Part shown: positions 43,521-52,821 of the stretch, piece after piece
Layout: every line of letters starts with the position of its first letter
Position numbering within the stretch: the stretch's first letter is position 1
NCBI RefSeq assembly: GCF_001049735.1
Contig: NZ_CVPC01000002.1
Coordinates: forward strand, 62,001 to 126,000
DNA from: Nereida ignava
GTDB lineage: Bacteria; Pseudomonadota; Alphaproteobacteria; Rhodobacterales; Rhodobacteraceae
Direction: 5' to 3'
Length of the DNA: 64,000 nucleotides
Made by a program: the position numbers and the translations under genes
Notes under the pieces: model-generated
Databases searched by the model: none
What the model saw: the letters and a program-made list of their open reading frames with translations, nothing else
What the model was told of the DNA's origin: nothing

Positions 43521-44027
43521 ATGGCCGAGATCAATGATCCCGAGAACACAATCTTGATGGAACTCAAAGGCGGGACCGTCACAATCGAGCTTTTGCCAGA
43601 TGTAGCGCCTGAGCACGCCGCCCGCATGAAAGAGCTCGCACGTAGCGGCCAGTACGACAACGTAGCGTTCCACCGTGTCATCGACGGCTTCATGGCGCAA
43701 ACAGGCGACGTGGCGAACGGCAACATGGAAAAAGACTTCAACTTGGGCCGCGCAGGCACAGGCGGATCTGATTTGCCGGACCTTCCTGCCGAGTTTTCAA
43801 AACTGCCCCACGACCGCGGCACATTGGGTGCGGCGCGTTCTGCCAATCCGAACTCTGCCAACAGCCAGTTCTTCATCAACTTCAACGACAACCACTTTCT
43901 GAACGGTCAATACACTGTGTATGGCCGTGTGATTGAGGGTATGGACCATGTGGATGCGATCCAGCGTGGCGAGCCACCAGCAGAGCCTGACCGCATGATT
44001 TCTGTGAAAGTCGCCGCTGATGCGTAG
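43521..44027 (+). CDS. Peptidyl-prolyl cis-trans isomerase, cyclophilin type, cytoplasmic
   Basis: A 168-residue cyclophilin with no signal peptide. Active-site phrases: NVAFHRVIDGFMAQTGDV (catalytic Arg in FHRVI), GTLGAARSANPNSANSQFFINF and LNGQYTVYGRVIEGMD. The ATG at 43521 follows TGGAGAG; an upstream open extension has no support. Its end overlaps the secreted paralogue by eight bases. It catalyses proline isomerisation in protein folding. Confidence 0.94.
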   Translation: MAEINDPENTILMELKGGTVTIELLPDVAPEHAARMKELARSGQYDNVAFHRVIDGFMAQTGDVANGNMEKDFNLGRAGTGGSDLPDLPAEFSKLPHDRGTLGAARSANPNSANSQFFINFNDNHFLNGQYTVYGRVIEGMDHVDAIQRGEPPAEPDRMISVKVAADA

Positions 44028-44568
44028 CGCGTTGGCAGCTTTGCTCCTCAGCGCCGCGCCAGCATTTGGTGCGGGGCTTGAGATTGACATCGCTGGCGAA
44101 GCAAACGGGACAATCACGGTTGATTTGTTCGAACAATCTGCACCGATGCACGCGGAACGGATCACGACCCTTGCGTCTGAGGGCGCGTATGATGACGTGG
44201 TGTTTCACCGTGTGATCCAAGGGTTCATGGCCCAAACCGGTGATGTTGAGCACGGCAAACTGGGCCAAGACATGCGCCGTGCGGGTATGGGCGGCAGCGA
44301 TCTGCCTGATCTGCCGGCCGAGTTCAGTGATACCCTGAACTTTGACCGCGGTGTTGTTGGGATGGCGCGCTCGTCACAGCCAAACTCTGCCAACAGCCAG
44401 TTTTTCATCATGTTTGCGCCTGCGCCGCATTTGAACGGACAATACACCATTGTCGGTCAAGTAACTGCTGGCATGGATGTGGTTGATGCGATCAAGCTGG
44501 GGCGCGGTGCCAATGGTGCCGTGATCGGCGAGCCTGACCGTATGGTTGCGGTGCGCGTCACCGACTAA
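44020..44568 (+). CDS. Peptidyl-prolyl cis-trans isomerase, cyclophilin type, periplasmic
   Basis: A 182-residue cyclophilin with a signal peptide (MRSALAALLLSAAPAFGA, cleavage likely after AFGA), so it acts in the periplasm. DVVFHRVIQGFMAQTGDVEHG, GVVGMARSSQPNSANSQFFIMF and LNGQYTIVGQVTAGMD match the cytoplasmic neighbour closely, which suggests tandem duplication and then addition of an export signal. It overlaps the first gene by eight bases and ends in front of a terminator. Confidence 0.94.
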   Translation: MRSALAALLLSAAPAFGAGLEIDIAGEANGTITVDLFEQSAPMHAERITTLASEGAYDDVVFHRVIQGFMAQTGDVEHGKLGQDMRRAGMGGSDLPDLPAEFSDTLNFDRGVVGMARSSQPNSANSQFFIMFAPAPHLNGQYTIVGQVTAGMDVVDAIKLGRGANGAVIGEPDRMVAVRVTD

Positions 44569-44598
44569 ACTGCGCAGTTATCTGTAAGACATCAAGAG

Positions 44599-44639
44599 CG
44601 CCCCTGCACCGGATCACATATCTGGGCGGGGGCGTTTTT
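44599..44639 (+). terminator. Rho-independent terminator after the cyclophilins
   Basis: CGCCCCTGC (44599-44607) pairs with GCGGGGGCG (44626-44634), one G-U pair, followed by TTTTT (44635-44639). The 130 bases from here to the ABC gene show no clear promoter. Confidence 0.8.
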
Positions 44640-44771
44640 ACTTGTACGGTGCAATTGTTCACGTCCGTGACAGATTTCAAAAGTTAATCGTGGATTACTT
44701 GGTGTCGGGGCTACTCATCACGGGGCGAAAGGACTAGGGTAGACCTATACGTTTTAGTGAAAAGAGACCCG

Positions 44772-46592
44772 ATGCGCCGACTGACAAAAACCGCTGCCAA
44801 TTTGAACGACGATCAGATCAGCGGGTGGCGCACAATCAAGCGCGTTGTCCCTTATCTTTGGCCCGCCGAACACCCTTGGGTGAAGCGGCGCGTGGTGGCG
44901 GCTCTGACGGTTTTGTTCATCGCCAAGCTGGTCGCGGTCTATACGCCGCAGCTTTATAAGCAGGCGGTTGATGCGCTGAGCGGCGACGGTGATGCAACAA
45001 TGTTGGCCATGGGCGCCATTGGTTTGACAGTGGCCTACGGTGTGGCGCGCTTGATGAACGTGGGCTTTCAGCAGTTGCGCGATGTGATCTTTGCACGGGT
45101 TGGTCAGCGGGCGCTGCGACAGCTGGCCCTTGAGACGTTCACTCACATCCACCGCCTTTCAATGCGCTATCACATCAGCCGCAAAACTGGTGGGCTTAGC
45201 CGGATCATCGAACGCGGTGTGAAGGGTGTTGAGTTTTTGCTGCGATTTTTGCTGTTCTCGATCGGCCCGCTTGTGTTGGAGCTGTTGTTGATCGGCGTCA
45301 TTTTGGCGGTGCAGTTTAGCGTGTGGTATTTGGTGGTCGTGCTGGCGACGATCGTGCTTTACGTCATCTTTACGTTCCGCGTGACCGAGTGGCGCGTGCG
45401 CATTCGCAAAGTGATGAACGACCAAGATACGGACGCCAATCAAAAGGCGATCGACAGCCTGCTTAACTTTGAAACTGTGAAGTATTTCGGTGCCGAGGCC
45501 CGCGAGGCTGAACGCTATGACGGGGCGATGCAAAAGTATGAGGCGGCAGCGCTTCAGACATCATATTCGCTGGCGTTTTTGAATTTTGGTCAATCGCTTA
45601 TCATTACATCTGGCCTTGTGGGTGTGATGGTCATGGCTGCGTTTGGGGTGCAAAACGGGCAGATGACCGTAGGGGATTTCGTCTTGGTCAACGCCTATAT
45701 GATCCAAATCACGATGCCTTTGAACTTCTTGGGCACCGTTTACCGTGAGATCCGTCAGGCCCTTGTGGATATGGGGGAGATGTTTGATCTGCTTGAAAGC
45801 CCTGCGGAAGTCCAAGACAAAAAAGGTGCGCGGGCGTTGGAGGTCAAAGGCGGTGAGGTTGAGTTGGACAGTGTTGAGTTCGGCTATGATCCCGAGCGCC
45901 CCATCCTTAAGGGTGTCAGTATCAAAGCCGGTGCAGGGGAAACCATTGCCATCGTTGGCCCCTCTGGTTCTGGTAAATCGACCATTGGGCGGCTGCTGTT
46001 CCGCTTTTATGATGTGGGCGCCGGCGCGCTGCGCATTGACGGGCAAGATGTGCGCGATGTGACCCAAACAAGCCTGCACGATCAAATCGGCGTGGTGCCA
46101 CAAGACACGGTGCTTTTTAACGATACGGTCTATTACAACATTGCTTACGGCAACCCCGACGCGCCGCGCAGTCAAGTTGAAGCGGCGGCTAAGGCGGCCA
46201 AAATCCATGACTTCATCATGGCGCTTCCGAATGGCTACGAGACAACTGTAGGTGAGCGCGGTCTGAAATTGTCGGGTGGTGAAAAACAGCGGGTCGGCAT
46301 TGCGCGCACGCTGTTGAAAGATCCACCGATTTTGCTGCTTGATGAGGCCACGTCCGCCCTTGATAGTGAGACAGAGCGCGACATTCAGGATGAGTTGAAC
46401 GGGTTGGGACACGGGCGCACGGTCTTCACGATTGCGCATAGGTTGTCCACGATTACCCACGCCGATCAGATCATTGTGCTGGAAAACGGCCTTGTGGCCG
46501 AGCGCGGCACCTTCGATGAATTGCTTGCGGTGGGCGGGCGTTTTTCAGACATGTGGCATCGCCAGCAAAATGATGACGAAGAAGAGGCTTAG
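44772..46592 (+). CDS. Atm1-type ABC exporter (permease-ATPase)
   Basis: A 606-residue half-transporter. The N-terminal 310 residues hold six membrane helices with the Atm1-type ARLMNVGFQQLRDVIFARVGQRALRQLALETFTHIHRLSMRYHISRKTGGLSRIIERG. The C-terminal ATPase has Walker A VGPSGSGKST, signature LSGGEKQRVGIARTLL and Walker B ILLLDEATSALDSETE. Bacterial Atm1 proteins export glutathione-linked metals or persulfides, and in mitochondria support cytosolic Fe-S assembly. ATG 44772 is preferred over GTG 44757. It converges on the RTX gene with a four-base overlap. Confidence 0.93.
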   Translation: MRRLTKTAANLNDDQISGWRTIKRVVPYLWPAEHPWVKRRVVAALTVLFIAKLVAVYTPQLYKQAVDALSGDGDATMLAMGAIGLTVAYGVARLMNVGFQQLRDVIFARVGQRALRQLALETFTHIHRLSMRYHISRKTGGLSRIIERGVKGVEFLLRFLLFSIGPLVLELLLIGVILAVQFSVWYLVVVLATIVLYVIFTFRVTEWRVRIRKVMNDQDTDANQKAIDSLLNFETVKYFGAEAREAERYDGAMQKYEAAALQTSYSLAFLNFGQSLIITSGLVGVMVMAAFGVQNGQMTVGDFVLVNAYMIQITMPLNFLGTVYREIRQALVDMGEMFDLLESPAEVQDKKGARALEVKGGEVELDSVEFGYDPERPILKGVSIKAGAGETIAIVGPSGSGKSTIGRLLFRFYDVGAGALRIDGQDVRDVTQTSLHDQIGVVPQDTVLFNDTVYYNIAYGNPDAPRSQVEAAAKAAKIHDFIMALPNGYETTVGERGLKLSGGEKQRVGIARTLLKDPPILLLDEATSALDSETERDIQDELNGLGHGRTVFTIAHRLSTITHADQIIVLENGLVAERGTFDELLAVGGRFSDMWHRQQNDDEEEA

Positions 46593-47473
46593 GTGACTTG
46601 GATGTTGGCGGCGCTGAGTGCGGCGGCGTCAACGTTCTGCAGAATTGCCAGAACTTGCGTTTCGTTCAGCACGATCTGCGTGTCCGCGCCGTCCTGGACA
46701 AAGCTGAGGTCTGCAAATTCTGAAGCCTCTGTGAAGCTGTTTTCGTTCGTGAACAGTGGGTTTGATCCGTCAGAAATATTGATCTGAAGGGCCTCAGTCA
46801 CTGGATCAAAATCTGTGATGGTAACGGCGGTTGATTTGGTGCTGGCCACTTGCAGTTGGAACGCGTCCACGCCTTCACCACCGGATACCGTATCGCCGTC
46901 ATCGAACAGCATTTGGTCATCACCAAGTCCGCCAAACCCCATGTCAGGTCGTGCCTGAACGCCGTCAAACTGGGGCAAGAAATCGTTGGTGTTGATCACA
47001 TCGTTGCCCGTATCACCAAACAGCGTGTCTTGGCCGCCAAGGGATGTCAGCGTGTCGTTTCCGCCCTGACCGCGCACAAGATCATCCCCGCCGTAGTCCG
47101 GATCATTTCGCCCGCCGACATCGCCAAAAAAGTCGTCACCGCGTCCCAGAAATACCTCGTCGTCGCCATCACCAGGGCTCACGTTGTCATCTCCGGCACC
47201 GCCGAAAATGATGTCGTTACTGGGGCCGGTTAAATCCACCACATCATCGCCGCCGCGCCCTTGGATCGTGACGTCTGTTGTACTGTCTACGTCGGTGAAA
47301 ACGTTGGGCCCGTCGTCACCAATCAGCAAGGACGGTCGTGGTTGGCCGCTTTCGTCCGTGGTCTCGTCTGGGGCGTCTGGTGGTGTAGGCTCGGCGAAGT
47401 TAGTTGAGGAACTACCCCCGTCAAGCAGGGCACCCAGACCAACGGCGACACAAATCGACAGCAATAAAACCAT
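46589..47473 (-). CDS. RTX-repeat (haemolysin-type calcium-binding) protein with N-terminal anchor
   Basis: A 294-residue acidic protein. An N-terminal hydrophobic stretch (MVLLLSICVAVGLGALLDGG) is a signal or membrane anchor and is followed by a Pro/Asp/Glu-rich linker. Residues 55-195 hold many GGxGxDxxx nonapeptide repeats (GRGGDDVVDL, GGAGDDNVSP, GRGDDFFGD, GQGGNDTLTS, GLGDDQMLF) that bind calcium as a beta-roll. The final 90 residues (AVTITDFDPVTEALQINIS) are the usual post-repeat domain. An N-terminal segment is unusual in type I-secreted RTX proteins. ATG 47473 was chosen; the frame also opens at GTG 47479. Confidence 0.85.
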   Translation of the reverse strand: MVLLLSICVAVGLGALLDGGSSSTNFAEPTPPDAPDETTDESGQPRPSLLIGDDGPNVFTDVDSTTDVTIQGRGGDDVVDLTGPSNDIIFGGAGDDNVSPGDGDDEVFLGRGDDFFGDVGGRNDPDYGGDDLVRGQGGNDTLTSLGGQDTLFGDTGNDVINTNDFLPQFDGVQARPDMGFGGLGDDQMLFDDGDTVSGGEGVDAFQLQVASTKSTAVTITDFDPVTEALQINISDGSNPLFTNENSFTEASEFADLSFVQDGADTQIVLNETQVLAILQNVDAAALSAANIQVT

Positions 47474-47556
47474 GAACACATCTCACTAATTACTCAGAAC
47501 CGTAATTTTAGCGAAGATGGCGTAGCGTTCAATAAGGTGAATGCAAAATCCGACCG

Positions 47557-47597
47557 AAAACCCAAGCAGCGGTGTGACCTGCCTCCACTGCTTGGGT
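47557..47597 (-). terminator. Rho-independent terminator after the RND pump gene
   Basis: ACCCAAGCAG (47560-47569) and CTGCTTGGGT (47588-47597) are a perfect 10-base stem, partly continued inward. On the minus strand it is followed by TTTT. Confidence 0.85.
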
Positions 47598-47606
47598 GAT
47601 TGTTTC

Positions 47607-50600
47607 TTATTCCGCGGCTTTAAGTGGCTCAACATCCGATTGTTGCGCGGAGCTTTCTGGATCACCCCAGATGATCTCGGGGTGTTTCACCTGTGAGGCC
47701 TCTTTGCGAAGCGCCCAATCCTGCGCTGCGACAGAGCCTTTGCCAAGTGACAGTTTGGCAAGCGCAAGGCCGATCCAACGCGCATAGGTCACAACCCAAA
47801 CGCGCAGCGCAAGAAGCGACGGGGTGAACACAAGCGTTAGAACCGTCGCGATGCCAAGTCCAAAGACCACCGCCGTAGCAAGCTGCTTCCACCAAAGTGC
47901 CGTGGGGCTGTCGATGGAATAGCCACCGCCGATGAAATCAAGGCTCAGGCCAAACATCATCGGCGCGAGGCCTGCCATCGTGGTAATTGTGGTCAGAAGC
48001 ACGGGGCGGATACGGTCTTCGGCTGTGCGAATGATCGCCTCAATCCGTGGCATATAGCGGTTATATTCTTGATAGGTGTCGATCAGCACAATGTTGTTGT
48101 TCACCACGATCCCCGCCAAAGCCACGATGCCCGTACCGGTCATGATGATCGAGAAGGCCTGATCCATAACCAGCATGCCAATCAGCACACCTGTGGTCGA
48201 CAAAATCACCGCCAGCAGTACCAGCACCGAGTTATAAAAGCTGTTGAATTGCGCCAGCAAGATGATGAACATCAAGCCAAGCGCACCCGCAAAAGCCTGC
48301 ATCAAGAACGCGCCACTTTCGGCCTGTTCTTCTTGGTCGCCTGCCCATTCCCACTCAAGGGCTGCGGGGAAGGGGGATGTGCTTTCAATCCAGTCGGTGA
48401 TCAGGGTGATACGCTCGTTTGCATTAATCGGCGCGATCAGGACATCGTCGTTGGCTTGCAACTCGTCCGCGGTGAGGCTGCCGGTGAGTGACAAAATGGC
48501 ATAGCGCGTGTCGCCCCGTTGAAAGATTGGCTGACCCGCGGGTGTTTCGGCGTCCGCCTCAAGCTCGCGCACGATCGCTTGGGTCGTAACCGCATCAGAA
48601 CCATCCGGCCCAGACGGTCCTTCAAGGGTCAGTTTTGCAAGGCCTGTTTCGACGTCTGCCTTCACATCATAGTGGCGTTTTTGGTCCACACGGTCGATCT
48701 GACCCAGCTTGGCGACCGGCTTCACGGTTATGAAATTAGACAGCGGCACCAGACCTTCGGGGGTGCGTACACGCAGCGTGTCCAGCGTTGACATGACACG
48801 GTCTTTTTCGGGTAGGCGCACACGAATGTCGATTTCTTCATCGCTGCTGTCGACACGCATCTGGCCCAGCAAGATACCCCTCGTCACAAGCTGAACCATG
48901 CCGCCGACCGTCGCCACGTTCGCGCCGTAGCGACCGGCTTTTTCCACGTCCACATCAATCTGCCAGTCAAAACCGGGTAGGGGCAGGGTGTCTTCGATCA
49001 GTGTCAAACCTGGGGTCGCTTCGAACTTGGCGCGCGCCGTCAGTGCTGCGTCTTTGAGCACATCAAGATCATCGCCGCGAATACGCAAATGCAGTGGCTT
49101 ACCTTGGGCCGGACCTTGGGCCAGCTCGGATATTTCGGCCTTAATCCCCGGTAGTTTTGCAAGCTCTGCGCTGAGCTCATCAAGCACCAAGTTACCGTCC
49201 AGATCAGGACGATCAGCGCGGTCATCCCATGGGATCGTCTCAAGCTGGATACGCCCAATCGTGTCGCGCGGGCCTTGTCCGCCGCCGGGCCCACCAGTGT
49301 CGAGGCCCCCTTCACCCGCGAAGGCAAAAACGTTCACAACACCGGGGTGCGCCAACACAATTTCTTCGGCGGCACGGACGGCTGCGTCTTTTTCTTCAAG
49401 ACTTAGATTGCCTCGCGCGCGGACGTAGACGATGGCCTGCTCAGGCTCGGATTCCACAAAGAATTCAACGCCGTTATTGTTGGTCCCAAAGTAGGTAAAG
49501 GTCCCCATCACAAACGCCATTACGGCCACAAGTGAAACCACTGGCATGATTGGATTGCCCACGATAAGACGGATGAATTTACCAAAAATTGTCCTTGTGC
49601 GTCCTGAGCTAACCCGCTTTTCACCTTTCAGGGGCGTTGCAGAACCAACCGTGATCGACAGGGCAAATGCGCCAAGGCTAAAGAAGATGCAGCCGATGAT
49701 CGCGCCCAAGATACCGCCCGACGGCACGATGTAGGACGTGTTCAATATTCCCATGACACCTGCAAACGTCAGCAGGATGGCGGGCACCACAAGGGCCAAC
49801 CGCACGAGCCACGGCAAGTTATCGCGAAGCGCGTCAGAGGTTTTGCCAAAGACCCGTGTCATGCGGCCCGAAATGCCACCCACGACAGGTAGGTAAATCA
49901 GCGCCACGAGCAGGGATGCTGACAAGACGAAAATCATCGTGACCGGCAGCATGCCCATGAATTCACCTGGCACGCCGGGCCAGAATAGGAACGGCAGAAA
50001 TGCGCAAAGCGTGGTGGCTGTTGAAGATACAATCGGCCAGAACATCCGTTTTGCGGCGTCCGTGTAGGCCTGCATGGGCGATGCGCCTTCGCTTAGGCGT
50101 TTGTCGCCGTATTCCACGACCACAATCGCGCCGTCTACCAACATACCAACCGCAAGGATCAAGCCGAACATCACAATGTTGGACACCGAAACCCCAAGCA
50201 AGGCCAGCAACACAAAACACAACAAAAACGACGTTGGAATGGCAAAGCCCACAAGCAGCGCAGGGCGCGGGCCAAGGGCGGCAAGCACCACAATCATCAC
50301 CAACGCAATGGCCGTCAGAACGGAACTTTCAAGCTGGCTGACCATGCTGCCCACTTGACGTGACTGGTCGTTGGAGAACCCCACTTGAATGGCGGCGCGC
50401 AACTCTGGCTCCCAGCTTTGACGCTCTTGCTCAACCAGTTTGCGAACCATGTTGGCGGTGTCGATAATATTGAAGCCTTTGCGCTTAACCACTTGCAGGG
50501 CCACGGTATTTTCGGAATTAAAACGCGCAGTTCCGGCACGGTCTTCAAACGTGAGACGGATGTCCGTGAGATCCCCGAGCGTGATCACGCGGTCGCCGTT

Positions 50601-51338
50601 GGTTTTGACGGGCAAGCTGTAAATGTCTTGGGCTTCATCAAACGAGGAGGGGATTTTGATGCCGATTGAGGACGCGCTTGTGTCTACGTTTCCGGCGGCA
50701 ACCAACAAATTGTTGTTGGCAACGACGTTGATCAATTCGTTCGCGGTGACGTTGTAGCTTTCAAGTTTCAGCGGGTCGATGACGACCTCAACCATCTCAT
50801 CGCGTTGGCCAGATAAAGCCGCTTCAAGGACGGCGTCTTGGCCCTCGATCTTATCCTGTAAATCTTTGGCCACGCGCACCAACGTGCGTTCAGGCAAAGA
50901 GCCCGTCAGGTTTACAATAATGATCGGAAACTCAGAGAAGTTGATCTCTTCGATTTTGTATTTTTCAGCACCATTGGGGAAATTGGCCTCAACGGTGTTC
51001 ATCCGGTCGCGGACATCCGCAAGGATTTTCGGCTTGTCCCAGCCAAATTCAAATTCAAGCACCACGTTTGCGTAGTTTTCCACGGCTGTGCCAGTAATGC
51101 GTTTCAGCCCGTCTAGGTCCGAAAGTTCTGTCTCAATCGGTTTCACCAACAGCTTTTCACTGTCTTCCGCCGAGATACCGGGGAAGGGCAGCGAGATCAC
51201 AAGCGCAGGGATTTCAATGTCAGGCTCGCCCTCTTTGGGAAGGCTCACATAGGCAAAAGCCCCCACCGCGATTGAAAGCACGATGAAGGCAATAATCATC
51301 CGCGCCCGTGACGCGGCCCAATCTACCATTCCAACCAT
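47607..51338 (-). CDS. RND efflux transporter, inner-membrane permease
   Basis: A 1243-residue proton-driven pump of the AcrB/MexB superfamily. It starts with a single helix (MIIAFIVLSIAVGAFAYVSLPKEGEPDIEIP), has the porter-domain phrase FPGISAEDSEKLLVKPIETELS, and the proton-relay helix FGLILAVGMLVDGAIVVVEYGDKRLSEG. It is some 200 residues longer than AcrB; much of the surplus is a hydrophobic insert between the two transmembrane halves (VPAILLTFAGVMGILNTSYIVPSGGILGAIIGCIFFSLGAFAL). The start overlaps the adaptor stop by one base (TGATG). No outer-membrane TolC gene is nearby. Confidence 0.95.
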   Translation of the reverse strand: MVGMVDWAASRARMIIAFIVLSIAVGAFAYVSLPKEGEPDIEIPALVISLPFPGISAEDSEKLLVKPIETELSDLDGLKRITGTAVENYANVVLEFEFGWDKPKILADVRDRMNTVEANFPNGAEKYKIEEINFSEFPIIIVNLTGSLPERTLVRVAKDLQDKIEGQDAVLEAALSGQRDEMVEVVIDPLKLESYNVTANELINVVANNNLLVAAGNVDTSASSIGIKIPSSFDEAQDIYSLPVKTNGDRVITLGDLTDIRLTFEDRAGTARFNSENTVALQVVKRKGFNIIDTANMVRKLVEQERQSWEPELRAAIQVGFSNDQSRQVGSMVSQLESSVLTAIALVMIVVLAALGPRPALLVGFAIPTSFLLCFVLLALLGVSVSNIVMFGLILAVGMLVDGAIVVVEYGDKRLSEGASPMQAYTDAAKRMFWPIVSSTATTLCAFLPFLFWPGVPGEFMGMLPVTMIFVLSASLLVALIYLPVVGGISGRMTRVFGKTSDALRDNLPWLVRLALVVPAILLTFAGVMGILNTSYIVPSGGILGAIIGCIFFSLGAFALSITVGSATPLKGEKRVSSGRTRTIFGKFIRLIVGNPIMPVVSLVAVMAFVMGTFTYFGTNNNGVEFFVESEPEQAIVYVRARGNLSLEEKDAAVRAAEEIVLAHPGVVNVFAFAGEGGLDTGGPGGGQGPRDTIGRIQLETIPWDDRADRPDLDGNLVLDELSAELAKLPGIKAEISELAQGPAQGKPLHLRIRGDDLDVLKDAALTARAKFEATPGLTLIEDTLPLPGFDWQIDVDVEKAGRYGANVATVGGMVQLVTRGILLGQMRVDSSDEEIDIRVRLPEKDRVMSTLDTLRVRTPEGLVPLSNFITVKPVAKLGQIDRVDQKRHYDVKADVETGLAKLTLEGPSGPDGSDAVTTQAIVRELEADAETPAGQPIFQRGDTRYAILSLTGSLTADELQANDDVLIAPINANERITLITDWIESTSPFPAALEWEWAGDQEEQAESGAFLMQAFAGALGLMFIILLAQFNSFYNSVLVLLAVILSTTGVLIGMLVMDQAFSIIMTGTGIVALAGIVVNNNIVLIDTYQEYNRYMPRIEAIIRTAEDRIRPVLLTTITTMAGLAPMMFGLSLDFIGGGYSIDSPTALWWKQLATAVVFGLGIATVLTLVFTPSLLALRVWVVTYARWIGLALAKLSLGKGSVAAQDWALRKEASQVKHPEIIWGDPESSAQQSDVEPLKAAE

Positions 51339-52585
51339 CAGTTCACTCCACGCATCGTCACATCAACGGGTACGCCGTCGGTTACATATTCCTGGCCCAC
51401 CACAATGACATCTGCTGTTGTTGGCAGGCCGTTGACCCACACACCGTCCATGGTGTCGCGGATCAAGCTGACGGGGACAAAGCGCGCGATACCGTCTTCG
51501 GCCACGCGCACCCCAAGGCGCCCTTGATCATCAAGCGTCAGCGCAGAGCCGGGCAACAAATGCGCATCAGCACCGTCGCTTGCGATGGCGATCTCAACAG
51601 TTTGGCCGTCACGGATGCTCAGGTCTGTGTTCGGCACTTCCAACTCAACGCGGAACGTACGGGTCAGCGGATCAGCGCTGCGCGACAGGAAAGTAACCCG
51701 TCCGCGCACTTCACGCTCACCTGTCAGGCGTGCGCCGCCAACGGCCCCCACAGTGATGCGGTCCACTTGGGTTTCAGGTACAAAGCCCACCAATTTGATC
51801 GGGTCCAGCTGGATGAGGGTCGCGCAAGCGGCCCCCGGTTGCAGTAACGCGCCAAGTTCGGCTGTGTCGCTTTCCAAAAGCCCTGCAAATGGCGCGCTGA
51901 TGGTCAGTTTAGAGATTTCGCGTTCGGCGTTTTCAACGGCAGCTTGGGCAGATTGCACAGCGGCTTGGGCGGATTGCATGCCACCTTCGGCAGATTGAAT
52001 CCCCGCTGTTGCGGATGTGACTGCGGCCAATGCGCTTTCCAGATTGGCTTGGGCGGCGGCAACGCGGGTGTCTGAGGCGTAGCCGTCTGCGGCCAATGTA
52101 CGTGCGGCGTTTTGATTGATCTTTGCTTCTTCAACTCGTGCTTGTGCTTCGCGCAGGCGGGCGCGTGCTTCGGGCAGGCGTGAGTTAGCGGATGGAAGGT
52201 TTGCTTTTGCTTCGGCCAAACGTGCAAGGGCTTCTGCAAGGCGCACCTGCGATGTTCCGGGGTTCAGCACGCACATTTCCGCACCTTCTTCGACGAACGC
52301 GCCTTTGCGCAGTGGCGTGTTGATCACAAGTCCAGATGTCTCAGAGCGGACGGTCAATTGGCGCACCGCTTCGGTTTGACCGCGAACAATCACAGCACTG
52401 TCGATTGTTTGTGCCGCCGACGCCATCGCCACGACCGACATCCGCTGAACCGCGTCTGATGTGTCCGTTGCCTCCATTTCAGCGCCGGAATTCTGGGCAA
52501 TTGCCATCAGCGCGTCGCGTTCAAACACCAATCCATAGAGGAACGCAGATACGAGCAGAGCAGTTAAAATCGGGAAAATCTTCAT
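51338..52585 (-). CDS. RND efflux periplasmic adaptor (membrane fusion protein)
   Basis: A 415-residue adaptor linking the pump to an outer-membrane channel. An N-terminal membrane anchor (FPILTALLVSAFLYGLVFERDALMAIA) precedes a barrel-sandwich half (ETSGLVINTPLRKGAFVEEGAEMCVL), a long alanine-rich coiled-coil hairpin with heptads and internal repeats (LAEAKANLPSANSRLPEARARLREAQARVEEA, GIQSAEGGMQSAQAAVQSAQAAVENAEREI), and the second half (ISAPFAGLLESDTAELGALLQPGAACATLIQLD). It is the first gene of the two-gene efflux operon. Confidence 0.93.
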   Translation of the reverse strand: MKIFPILTALLVSAFLYGLVFERDALMAIAQNSGAEMEATDTSDAVQRMSVVAMASAAQTIDSAVIVRGQTEAVRQLTVRSETSGLVINTPLRKGAFVEEGAEMCVLNPGTSQVRLAEALARLAEAKANLPSANSRLPEARARLREAQARVEEAKINQNAARTLAADGYASDTRVAAAQANLESALAAVTSATAGIQSAEGGMQSAQAAVQSAQAAVENAEREISKLTISAPFAGLLESDTAELGALLQPGAACATLIQLDPIKLVGFVPETQVDRITVGAVGGARLTGEREVRGRVTFLSRSADPLTRTFRVELEVPNTDLSIRDGQTVEIAIASDGADAHLLPGSALTLDDQGRLGVRVAEDGIARFVPVSLIRDTMDGVWVNGLPTTADVIVVGQEYVTDGVPVDVTMRGVN

Positions 52586-52661
52586 GGGTCAGGTCAGCCT
52601 ATTCATCGCTTTGCGCGCACAACTGCGCGGTTGTCAGCTACATATGCCTATCCTACGTAAT

Positions 52662-52676
52662 ACTAAACCATTTAGT
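52662..52676. promoter_or_regulatory. Palindrome 1 in the efflux control region
   Basis: ACTAAA-CCA-TTTAGT is a perfect dyad 77 bases upstream of the adaptor gene. It shares its last two bases with palindrome 2. Confidence 0.5.
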
Positions 52677-52693
52677 TCAAAAATGTTTTGAAC
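52675..52693. promoter_or_regulatory. Palindrome 2 in the efflux control region
   Basis: GTTCAAAA-ATG-TTTTGAAC is a perfect 8+3+8 dyad. The two dyads lie side by side in the 236-base divergent gap and could bind a TetR- or MarR-type repressor of the efflux operon (inference). Confidence 0.55.
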
Positions 52694-52757
52694 AGCCTGA
52701 CATTTTGGGCATTTCAGAGCGAACTGGCGCGGAATTGAGCACTTTTGCCCATGGCAC

Positions 52758-52787
52758 TTGAACCAGAACTACGGTAATTCATACAAC
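52758..52787 (+). promoter_or_regulatory. Candidate sigma70 promoter of the TPR gene
   Basis: TTGAAC (52758-52763) and TACAAC (52782-52787) are 18 bases apart, 34 bases before the start. Confidence 0.45.
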
Positions 52788-52821
52788 AACAGGCACAGAC
52801 AGTGATAAAGGTCGCTTTAAT

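Noticed and set aside
45561-46460. 299-codon antisense ORF over the Atm1-type exporter
   Set aside because: It covers the conserved ATPase domain of the real gene and has no recognisable motif.
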